From assembly GCA_036346275.1 (NCBI GenBank), contig CM070711.1:53197435-53261434 (forward strand): a stretch of DNA of 64,000 nucleotides. Reading direction: 5' to 3'. Source of the DNA: Otatea glauca (Eukaryota; Streptophyta; Magnoliopsida; Poales; Poaceae). This document shows positions 54,578 to 64,000 of the stretch, one piece after another (within the stretch, counting starts at the first letter, position 1; each line of letters begins with the position of its first letter). The position numbers and the translations under genes were made by a program. The notes beneath the pieces are model-generated. The model was not told where the DNA came from. It made no database searches and was given only the letters and a program-made list of their open reading frames with translations.

Positions 54578-57500
54578 ATGGTCTTCCCCACCATCCTCTC
54601 CAAGGTAGCCGCCCAGTGGCTATTCACGTTCTACCGCGCGGCCAGGAAGCTCCGCATCCATGCCTTCCAGTACTACCGCAACACCACCACCAAGCCCCCC
54701 TCCGTCTCGCAGGCCGCCGCCGCCTCCAAGTGCACCGTCCCGGACTTCCCCGCAGCGGCCGAGCAGACCGTGGTGTCCGACTTCCACGGCGCGCTCCTGA
54801 GGTCCACCGCCCTCTTCCCCTACTTCATGCTCGTCGCCTGCGAGGGCGGCAGCCTGCTCCGGGCGATGCTCCTGCTCTGCTCCTTCCCCCTCGTCTGGGC
54901 GCTGGGCGAGCGCGGCGGCGTCGGCGTCAGGGTCATGGCGTTCGTCACCTTCTTAGGGCTGCGGCCCCGGGACGTGGACCTCGTGGCACGCGCCGTCCTG
55001 CCCAAGTTCTACATGGAGGGGCTCAACGCGCAGGTGTACGACCACCTGTGGCTGCCGGCGAGGAGGAAGGTAGTGGTGACGAGCGCACCGAGGGTGATGG
55101 TGGAGTGGTTCCTGAAGGAGTACATGGCGGCCGACGTGGTGGTCGGGTGCGACCTGCAGTTGGTTAGGGTTGGGCGAGGCTGGTACTTCACCGGGCTGCT
55201 GTGCAGCCCGAGCCTGAGGCAGAAGGTCCTGAGGGAGATGTTTGGAGCAGCCGGCGCCATGGCCGACGTCGCCGTCGTCGGAAGCTCCAACCCGCACTAC
55301 CACCTCTTCATCCCTTACTGCAAGGTGTGTTCGTATGTGCGTGCTCAACGTTCGTTCCGTTACCTTTAGTTAATTAATTGGGCTCATTTATCGGGTATTT
55401 AGTGTGCTCTTTGTTAAAATTCATTACTAGCCTTTTGCACCCATTATTTTCTTGGCACGTGAAAGAAAGAGAGAAATTAAAGACATTTTCTTGTCGCACT
55501 TCGCGTTCGGGCTGGTACATAATGGATTATACTACTGTAGTTGTAAGTACGACCACTATACTATATACTCTATTCGTTCACTTCTATAAGGTTTATTTTT
55601 TGAAGGTCTTGTTCACAAATACAAGGTTGCATATAAATTTAATGAGATTTTTTTCTTCTATATATCTATTTATTCTTTCAATCCTATGAATTTATTCATT
55701 ACCGTTCACACAAAATATATATTTATCTTTTAAAAAAATTAAATGAGGATATCTAAATCATTTTTTCTCGTATATATTTCTTAATTTAACATAATCTTTA
55801 CTGTATAAAAATGAACGGAGGGTGTACGCTATCAACCGTCTGTCGGACATGATTGTCGTAGTGTCACAAAATTCAATAGTTGCAGTTTGATCAAAGAGCC
55901 TTGGATGAGAAAGAAACGGCTACAGCGCTACACCCCAGGGAACAGCACGATCGAGGCGACACTCGGCAACTCCAGGTGACCCTGTTAGTACCGTGGATCC
56001 ACAGGCGCGCACTGTAGAATCTACACATGAAGGCATACACTTGATGTCACTGTCCAGTGTTCTCGCAATTAGCTAGCTAGTACGTACATGCATGGATGAG
56101 AGAGACTGTTGGTTTAGCACAACCAAGAGCGATCGAAGAACAAAACATGCATGCGGACATCTGGCCGGGCAATCCGCGCGTGGTTGAAGCTTTTGCGCCA
56201 TTACGCCATGGGGGGACTAAATCCAGCTTCGCAACATCTTTATGGCCATGACATCTGTCCGGGCGAGGCATTGGCACTGCAGAGAGGCAGCCGTGCAGCC
56301 AAAGCCACTGCGCTGCGTGCCACACATTCCATTAAAGCGCATTTACTAGGCGTTCGGTAACATTCTTGGACTGTTTGGATTGTAGTTAATTTTGTCACAC
56401 TTAAATTTAAACATGTTATAAATTCTTAAATAGGTATTGGTTCAGTGCTATAACTGTAACTTGTCGTACCTTTTTAGCTCAATGTTTCATGTATCGTAGA
56501 CTTAATTTTTTGTAAAACTTTGTTTCACTTGTGATTGAATTTTGAAATAATAAAAAGTTTAGTATGCCATACTTCACTAAGATTTGTTACGATAAAATTA
56601 GCTTCAAATCAACCAGACCTCTCGAAGTTTATGTTAAATTCCAGTTGCAGTACCTCCAGTTGCAGGCCGTCCGCTGCTGCGCGCACTTGTGCCAATTGGA
56701 ATTCCCTTGTTCGTCGGGGCTTCTCCTGGCCATCTGCACTTGCAGCGCGCCACCATGGACGCGACGAGATCGATTGAAAGAACGGGGTTTTCAGGCCTTT
56801 ATTACTTGTGGTACTAATGAAGGACCTTTATTTCTCATCACCTGCTGCACAATGAATAAAGGTTTCATATACTGTAGGGGTGTACTGGCTCCTTTTTACG
56901 AATTTTTTTCTATTTAATATTTATTTTTAATTTTTTTTCAAAACTAGACGTTAGGTTTTAGAAATTGCAAAACTAGGTGTCGGTCGCCCGTATATGGGGC
57001 GATCGCTCCATATACGGGCGATATGTCCATCGGGTAACGGCCCAGTTAATCGAAGTAACGGCAGGGCAAAAATCATCCAATACAGGGGCAATAGCAATTT
57101 ATTTTTTTTGTAATGTTAATTTCTCTGCACTTGGCTCGCTCGAATGAGGCTCTGACTGCGCTTAAAAAGCCACCCGTCGCCCCTACATGGGGCGTTCGCC
57201 CATGTAGGAGGCGATAGGTGGCCTTGCCGTTACTCTAATTAGCTAGGCCGTTACCCGAGGGACGGGCGACCGGCGTCTAGTTTTGCAATTTCTAAAACCT
57301 AACTCCTAGTTTTGAAAAAAAGATTAAAAAGAAATATTAAAGAGAAACAAATTTTCCTTTTTACTACTGCTATAGACCATACATCGATGGGCCTTGTCTC
57401 TGTTGAACACTATGTAGGGTCTGGCACAGGGTTTAAAATGCCGACGAAAACCAGTCGGTTTTCGCGAAAACCGACCGTGCCGAGCCGGTTCGGCAATTAA

Positions 57501-59832
57501 AACCGTTCGGAAAACCGGTCAGATGAACAGTAAATTTAAAAAATTTGAAGAAATATATCAAAATGTGTCAAGATTTTTTGAAAATTTTTGTACACGGTCC
57601 TATGGAAATCTTAATGATTATGTAAAATTTTCAGATTATTATCAGATACTTACATTTTTTAAAAATTCTGACAGTGATATTGTCACAATATATACTCTTC
57701 AGTTTTTTATTTTCTAGGAGCACAAAATGAAGTCTAATATTTCTTAAACTTTTTTTGTGATGTTATAATGTAATTAAAATGATTATGTAAAATTTTCAGA
57801 TGATGATCACATATGTGTATTTTTCAAAAATTCTGAAAGTGCTATTATCATTTATATGCTATTCTGTTTTTGATTTTATATAAGTACTAAATGAAGTCTA
57901 ATATTTCTTAAAATTTTAGTACATGATCCTTTGGAAATTTTTATGGTTACATTAAAATTTCAGAATATAAAAATTCTTTTAAATATTTATGAAAATCTGA
58001 CAATGTCTTTGTTCCTTTTCATTAATTTTTGTTTTGGATTTTTTAGAAGTAACAAATGATTTAAAAAATTGATTAAATTTCTCTGAGGTGTTTTATAGAT
58101 TAATTGGGATTTTTTGTAATTTTTTAAATATTTTTTGCAATTTTTTCAAAATTTTTTTGTATTTTCACAATTGTTCCTTCTCTCGTCGGTTTTCGACGAA
58201 AACTGAGCGGTTTTCGACAAAAACCGACCGAATTTCGACCTTTTCGACCGGTTTTCGATTTTTCTTGAATCAGTTTGACCACATGTATGACTTTCGCAAA
58301 CCGGTCGGTTTTTACCGAATTTCGATCGGTTTTCGCGGAAAACCGGTATCGAGCAAGTAGCGATTTTCGAGGTCAAAACGAAAATGTAAACCCTGGTCTG
58401 GCATGGCTCGTCCAAGATGAATTATTAGAGTTCATAAATGATGGGCTGTGTTCCTCTACCATTCGATTCCAGGGATCGGCTAAGAGTTCAAGTTAGGAGT
58501 AATAAAGGCGTACTACCTGACAAACAAAAGGAAAGTTCCAGATGCTGTGCAATAGTATTCTGAAAATTGGTGATACATGTGCAATCAAATTCTTTACTCT
58601 TAGTTCTCAGCCGTACACAAGAGTAATTTAGATTTGTCCATGTCGAAAAATAGTACGAGAAGATTTGTTATTGAAAAGCACTCGTGATATTATTTATACC
58701 TTTCTTTAACTTGTACTCAAAATTGTACATTGAAAACCATATTAAAGCATGAAAACAGACACCTATTGTGGTGATAGAAGGATCATATAAGCGTTAATGG
58801 ATACTCCTTCAATTGCAAATATAAATTATTTAATCTGTTTGCTTAAGAATTAAGGTGTGCAAGTGAAGCATCAGGGTTTGAGTACTTTATTGCTGTGTTC
58901 TTGAAAGCATTTGATCACTGAAGTCACAATTTAACTAACGAACCGAGCACTGACTGATATGATTACCACAGGAGGTTTACATCGTAAGCAGGGAGAGCGC
59001 CAAGAACGCCAGGCTGCCGCGGGACAGGTACCCAAAGCCGCTCATCTTCCACGACGGCCGCCTCGTCTTCCTCCCCACCCCCTCCGCCACGCTCGCCTTC
59101 TTCCTCTTCCTGCCGCTCGGCGTCATCCTCTCCGTCATCCGCATCTCCATCGGCATTGTCCTTCCCTACAAGATCAGCTTCGCAGTTAGCGCGCTCTTCG
59201 GCCTCCGCTTCCGCACTTCCGGCCTCCGCGCCCCGGCTGCCGGCGGCAAACGCAGGGGCGTCCTGTACGTGTGCACGCACCGAACGCTTGTCGACCCCAT
59301 CATGCTCACCGCCGCGCTTCAGAAGGCCGTGCCTGCCTTGACGTACAGTATCAGCCGGCTGTCGGAGATCATCGCGCCCATCAACACGGTGCGGCTAACG
59401 CGCGACCGCGCGCGCGACGCCGAGACGATGTCGCGGCTGCTGGAGCAGGGAGACCTCGCGGTCTGCCCCGAGGGCACGACCTGCCGCGAGCCCTACCTGC
59501 TGCGGTTCAGCCCGCTGTTCGCGGAGCTGGCCGACGACATGGAGCCCGTGGCTCTGGACTCGCAGGTGACAACGCTCTACGGCACAACGGCGAGCGGCCA
59601 CAAATGGCTGGACCCCGTGGCGTTCTTCGCCAACCCCGCGCCCTCGTACCGGGTGGAGTTCCTGGGCGCCGTGCCGCGGGAGTGGACGCGCGCCGGGGGT
59701 AGGGCCGGCGCTGAGGTGGCTAACTGGGTGCAGCGGCGGCTCGGCTCGGCGCTCGGGTTCGAGTGCACCGGGCTGACTCGCCGCGACAAGTACATGATGC
59801 TCGCCGGCAACGACGGCGTGGTCGCCAAGTAG
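54578..59832 (+). CDS. GPAT: Glycerol-3-phosphate acyltransferase, GPAT1/2/3-like, two exons (54578-55324, 58972-59832)
   Basis: The ATG at 54578 (after GGAGGAG) gives a 535-residue protein. Exon 1 codes 249 residues, and the phase-0 intron has donor AAG|GTGTG and acceptor CACAG|GAG. Residues 65-76 (VVSDFHGALLRS) are the HAD-like phosphatase motif I; the second Asp is His, so phosphatase activity is unlikely. After a hydrophobic segment (about 288-318) comes the acyltransferase core: HRTLVD (352-357, catalytic His and Asp), IAPINTVRLTRDR (about 384-396) and CPEGTTCREPYLLRFSPLF (from 414). The end GFECTGLTRRDKYMMLAGND is typical of land-plant GPATs. The enzyme moves an acyl group from acyl-CoA or dicarboxylic/hydroxy acyl-CoA to glycerol-3-phosphate at the ER, feeding cutin, suberin or anther lipids. 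The RYPKPLIFHDGRLVFLPTP block points to the GPAT1/2/3 group. Frame, motifs and splice sites are intact. The exact orthologue is not settled. Confidence 0.93.
55566..55824. mobile_element. Stowaway-like MITE in GPAT intron
   Basis: The left end CTCTATTCGTTCACTTCTAT and inverted right end CACCCTCCGTTCATTTTTAT are flanked by TA on both sides. The length is 259 bases. Confidence 0.75.
56368..56619. mobile_element. Tourist-like MITE in GPAT intron
   Basis: The left end GGACTGTTTGGATTG...TTAATTTTGTCACAC and inverted right end GGTCTGGTTGATTTG...CTAATTTTATCGTAAC match over about 35 bases. No clear 3-bp TSD is seen. Confidence 0.55.
56913..57341. mobile_element. Foldback element in GPAT intron
   Basis: Arms of about 120-150 bases (56913-57068 and 57216-57341) are inverted copies, sharing GTTAGGTTTTAGAAATTGC and CGGGTAACGGCC. 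Each arm region also contains its own hairpin (CGCCCGTATATGG...CCATATACGGGCG; CGCCCCTACATGG...CCATGTAGGAGGCG). No TSD is assigned. Confidence 0.7.
57427..58395 (+). mobile_element. Non-autonomous hAT, family X copy 2, in GPAT intron
   Basis: The ends CAGGGTTTAAAATGCCG and, inverted, CAGGGTTTACATTTTCG are flanked by a perfect 8-bp duplication GTCTGGCA (57419-57426, 58396-58403). It is 969 bases and inverted relative to copy 1 at 41848-42809. The interior matches copy 1 throughout. Confidence 0.9.
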
Positions 59833-60395
59833 AGGGCGCGCGCAGCATCTTGGCGTTTTTATTCATACATGCATGCTGGGTAATTAAATTTGTCAAAATT
59901 AGTCACTGTAATATGCTTGGAAGTAATGAATCTTTCGGTTTTTCTCTTTTAGCTCATAAGCAAAGAAAATTTGTTTGGCGGTGAAAGCTGATCGAATTAA
60001 TAGATATTTGGACTCCGGATTGGGTGCCAATCAAATTCTACTAGATATTTAATGGGATGAGTTTTTCAGTAATGGAGTACTATTATTTGCAAACGCTTCA
60101 GCTGGTCAGTACGCATTTGGTTATTTAATTTCATTAACAGTACCTAATCAATGGTCTTTAACAATAAAGGAAAATAATGCATCCTCATGTCGTACAGAAG
60201 TAACAGAACAGCACATTGCGTCTCTGTTTGCAACACATAAATTTGACAGAAAACAGCTTAACTCTTGCAGGAATAAAGAAAAACTCCTACATTCAAAACA
60301 GAGCCTAGAGGCCTGAAATTACTAAAGTTATTTCAGGAATCTGCTACCTTTCATAGCTACTGATGCGAAGCATTTATGGTCTCCCAAGTCCTAAC
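59833..60395 (+). other. GPAT 3' region
   Basis: Probable 3' untranslated region and downstream flank. It is AT-rich, and I see no unambiguous poly(A) signal or other gene. Confidence 0.45.
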
Positions 60396-61854
60396 AGGAT
60401 TCAAATTTCGTTTTCGGACGTCTAGGATCGGAATCCGAAATTTCGCCGAAATTCGGGTATTTTGGACAAATCTCGTTCGAAATTCAAAAACAAAAATTCA
60501 AATCCGGTTTGTTTTCTATCGAGAAAAACGAAATTTCGCCGAAAAATCCCGAAATTTTGAGCGAAATTCTCAAAATTTCGGTATATTTGCACCGGCTGAA
60601 AATTAGGTCAAACAATGATGAAAAAATTTGAAATTTTTTATAGAGGTTCCTGACACATCAGATGATTATCAAATTTGAGGAATTTTTAAAAATTCAAACA
60701 TTGCTATTGTCCTGATAAAACGCTGAACGGGAAGTTTGAACTGAATGAAAAATGGTTCAAACCACGTTTGAAAAATTTTGTGCAAGGTTACGATGCATCA
60801 CTAATGTTCCCATAAAATTTTCAGATAAAATTTTAAAAATTTGAATAGTGCTACTGTCCGGTTAAAAGGCTTACCGGCAAGCTTGAACAAAATAAAAAAT
60901 GGTTCAAACCACGTTAGAAAATATTGAATTTTTTTAATGACCCTGATATAACATTAATGTTTATATAAAATTTTTATATGATGATCATGCTTAAATAAGT
61001 TTTAAAAATTCTCACAGTGCTACGTCCTGATAAAAGCGTGTTGATCAATACATAGATTTATTTATCAATGAAGAAAGGTTTAAAATTTTTGACAATTTTA
61101 CAGAAAGGTGATAAGTAAATGCTTAAGATCTCATAAAAATTTTGAATCATGATCACACATCAGTAAATTTATAAAATTCTTACAAGGCACAGTACCATTT
61201 ATGTTCTTTCTCTTTTTGAGTTTTGAAATATAATATAACAAATGAAGTTCAATGCTTAAATAGATTTAATTGACCAAACACACAAGTTGATTTTTTTTAA
61301 AAAAAAATTATAAAATATTATTGAGTCAATTATTAATCTCTCATAAAAATATTAGATCATGATCACACTCCTGAAAATTTATAAAATTCTGACAAGGTTA
61401 CTGTCTCAATTATGTTCATTCAGTTTTTGATTTTTTAAAGATAACAAATGAAGTTCAATTATTTTTAAATTTTTTATGTATGATTCCACATTACTAAAGA
61501 TAGTACCATAAATTTTTAGATCATTATCAAGCTTGTAAAATTTTATAAAAATCTGACAATATTTCAACCAAAATTTTAAAATGTCTCAAAAAATCGGTTT
61601 TTCAACAAAGTTTCATAGAAGATGACTTTCTTCAGGGTTATTGGACCAAATCCGGTCAAATCCGGCCATAGAAGTTTGAAAACCGAGCAAAAAACCTGAA
61701 ATTTCGCTGGGAAAAATGAAATTTCGGTTTACTGTAGCAATTTCAATTTTTTTTCAAATTGCTTTTATCCGGCCGGTAGTTTGGATTTCGTGGAGGCTCA
61801 AAATCCGAAATTTTGGCAAAAATTCACTGAATTTCGGCGAGATTTGTATCCCTG
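60396..61854. mobile_element. Non-autonomous hAT-like element downstream of GPAT
   Basis: The left end (C)AGGATTCAAATTTCG and inverted right end CAGGGATACAAATCTCG are flanked by GTCCTAAC (60388-60395, 61855-61862). Subterminal regions are full of CGAAATTTCG motifs. The interior (about 60630-60790) shares sequence with the leader intron of MULE A. Confidence 0.7.
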
Positions 61855-61862
61855 GTCCTAAC

Positions 61863-64000
61863 TACATGGAGTATATGTATAGTGACGGTAGCAAACGTAG
61901 AAAAAGAGGTGGTGGTGCTGAAAGTCGTGGGTGAGGCACGTCATATCCTAAGTTCTCGTAACGGATTGATGCGTTTAAGTTTATACGGTGTATTTTCTTT
62001 TGGCATATTGACAAATGAGATATTGAAAATGATTAGAGTATCTCTAATTATTATCCCTAACCACTATATTTAATACATGCATGTAGAAAATATCAAGTAA
62101 ATCTAGATATTTATTAGAGGTATAAAAGAAACATCACACTAATTTACAGTAAAACATTAAATATGGACCATACTTATGGACAATACTATTCAAAACATAT
62201 CATACCTATATTAAAGTTGGAAGAGTTTCTAGCCTCCCAGCGGTTTGAGCCGCGGCTCGGCTCGCGGCTTGAGCCGAGCAAAAAAAAAATTACCTTTTGG
62301 ACCTTTTTCAAAAAAAATATTATATTTAAGTCCTTCTAACCATTTTTTGCGAAAAGGAGGGCCCTAGATAAATACACAAAAAATTGTTTAATTACGTTTA
62401 GATTATTTTTGCCATTTTTTACGAAAAGGACCTTTCGTTTACGTAAAATCACGGATCCTTGTGAGAGGACCCCGAATAAATGCGAAAAAGCGCAAATACG
62501 TTTATATCTTTTCAACCGTTTCGCGCGTTTTCTCGATTTGCTCGTGTGGGGAGTGACGGTCACGACGTGACACGTCGCGTTCACTTATCTAGAGTGATCT
62601 ATAAACTTGAACCAAAGGAGTACATCGAGTATGTGTAATAGTAACGGTAGTAGAGGTAGAAGAGGAGGTGGTGTAGCGTCAACGAGCAGTTCTTCACCGA
62701 AAGCTGTGGGTAAAGGATGCGATTGGGTTGACAGGCAAACCATGAAGAACATAAAAGAATGATATCCGTTCAATAGGGCTCTCTATGATCTGTAGTCTCA
62801 GCTTCAGAATAACATTTATATATGATTTTTATGTATCCAAACTAAAATCTAAAAAAAGACTCCAATAACCAAAGTTTGGAAAGCTTGAGTATACATATAG
62901 AAATCAGAATGACATGGTTTTGTGACCGGAGGGGTAGATGATATCTGCAAGAATACTGCACGGGAGGTTGGGCTTTCATCGTTGGTGCATCTAGCTTAAA
63001 TCGTTTCCTCGTCTTCTCAGCCTAATGCCTTTACCAGGGTTCTTTTTCAGTCCATAATTGTTAGATTAAGACATTAAATTTGAGGACACTAAGAAGCAAC
63101 CAACTTTATTCTTGAAACGGGACAGCAGGAGATCCGCTGTTTCATTTACTAGTGAAAAAAGTAAGTACCGACAAATAAGTTTTGGTAAGCTTACTAGCGG
63201 TCATGATCACACCTAAATTAGTTAATATTACTCCTCTAATCATAAATACATATGTTTTAGACATCAATATAATCCCAAAACACAAATTTGATCACCAATT
63301 TTTATTGTACTAATATATTTATAAAATCTAATAAAGTTATAATATTTTTAAAATATATGTTAAGATAAATCTATACATATTATTTTATAATATTCAATCA
63401 AATATTTAAAAATATAACAATAACTAAAATTTCCAAAGTTTGATTGTATATATATCGAAAAACAATACTCAGTTCCTCAATAAATATCGTTATAGGTTTT
63501 TGTACTTCCACCAAAAACATATCTACAAAAAGACTGTATTATCTTTTGTCATTATATTTTTAAATAATCTGTCTTACTATACTCTATCGTAGTAAATGAC
63601 ATTGAAATACCTAAAGGAGAGAGGCATAGAAGGAAAACAAAATAGTAAAAAGATATTTTAAAATTATATAATAATATATATTTTAAATAAAATTTGAAAG
63701 CTAAAGGCATATGTTTTTTTAATGGAATAGTATTAAAGGGAAGTGCCCAACCACCCAGCAACTGTGCTAAGTTAATGGGAGCAATTAATGTTAGACCTAG
63801 TAGGGGTTTACCATCCATCCACTCGAATCAGTCCACATCCTATTCGACTTTCGAGTAAATTTTACCTCTTTAAAGTGTACTCCTTCGAGTACTCCACATA
63901 ATGCAGGTCTTCAATATTGACAGTTATCTGCCATCGATTAGTGATTATTGCTCTTTTGTGTATGTTTTCTGTCCACGCTGCTACTGTATAACAACTCATT
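61863..64000. other. Unassigned AT-rich end of the window
   Basis: Two short similar stretches (about 61870-61930 and 62625-62690) share TAGTRACGGTAG and GAGGTGGTGGT. At about 62250 is a perfect palindrome, GAGCCGCGGCTC. A Stowaway-like left end (TACTCCTCTAATCATAAATA) lies at about 63231 without a visible partner. No gene can be supported. Confidence 0.4.

Larger units (their letters stand above)
55325..58971 (+). other. GPAT intron, 3647 bp, loaded with transposons
   Basis: Starts GTGTGTTCG and ends TTACCACAG. It holds a Stowaway MITE, a Tourist-like MITE, a foldback element and a hAT, together about half of its length. I see nothing coding in the remainder (55825-56367 and 58404-58971). 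Confidence 0.85.

Noticed and set aside
54616..55167. 183-codon frame overlapping GPAT exon 1
   Set aside because: High GC opens an alternative frame. The GPAT frame has the motifs and the correct splice phase.
59271..59702. 143-codon frame overlapping GPAT exon 2
   Set aside because: Shadow frame in GC-rich coding sequence.
1..64000. CRISPR arrays, tRNA or rRNA genes, bacterial operons
   Set aside because: None seen. The direct repeats present are minisatellites or transposon arrays in a plant nuclear context.

Overview
This window looks like an intergenic-rich stretch of a grass (Poaceae) nuclear genome. The evidence is GT-AG introns, a GC-rich first coding exon of the kind common in grasses, and dense nesting of grass-type DNA transposons: CACTA, Mutator-like (MULE), hAT, PIF/Harbinger and Stowaway/Tourist MITEs. 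A Ty1/copia element and an L1-type LINE are also present. I cannot name the species. I see one convincing host gene, a two-exon glycerol-3-phosphate acyltransferase (GPAT) at 54578-59832. Nearly everything else that codes belongs to transposons, most of it broken by stops and frameshifts.

Layout. 1-300: one end of a CACTA element. 1239-10201: a complete but decayed CACTA element (3-bp TSD TGT) with a TNP2 transposase relic and a second gene (Transposase_24 plus Ulp1-like protease). 10980-18924: MULE A, with long palindrome-rich TIRs, a mudrA-type transposase relic, plant-mobile-domain (PMD) C-terminal exons and a GRF-zinc-finger gene whose main exon is still open. 19785-20603: a non-autonomous hAT. 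21984-29759: a hAT holding MULE B (22590-28572, 10-bp TSD). MULE B lacks a recognisable transposase but carries a fuller PMD gene and its own GRF-finger gene. 30467-35987: a Ty1/copia element with both LTRs, PBS and PPT and internal deletions. 36353-42809: several hAT elements. One is a Pack-type element carrying what looks like the first exon of an ARIADNE E3 ubiquitin ligase gene, nested in a second hAT that keeps the end of its own transposase. 42890-53165: a 5'-truncated LINE split by a 7.3-kb PIF/Harbinger element (43318-50618) with a DDE transposase, a Myb/SANT-like ORF and an extra small acidic ORF. 53646-54158: a foldback MITE upstream of GPAT. 54578-59832: GPAT, whose single 3.6-kb intron holds four transposons. 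60396-61854: another hAT. The rest is unassigned AT-rich sequence.

How the genes work together. The GPAT should make lysophosphatidic acid or 2-monoacylglycerol precursors for extracellular lipids such as cutin, suberin or the pollen wall. The transposon genes pair functionally: transposase with DNA-binding partner in CACTA and Harbinger, and transposase with PMD and GRF proteins in the MULEs. The most unusual feature is the repeated MULE cargo of PMD plus GRF-finger genes, with parallel promoter architecture in two diverged elements.
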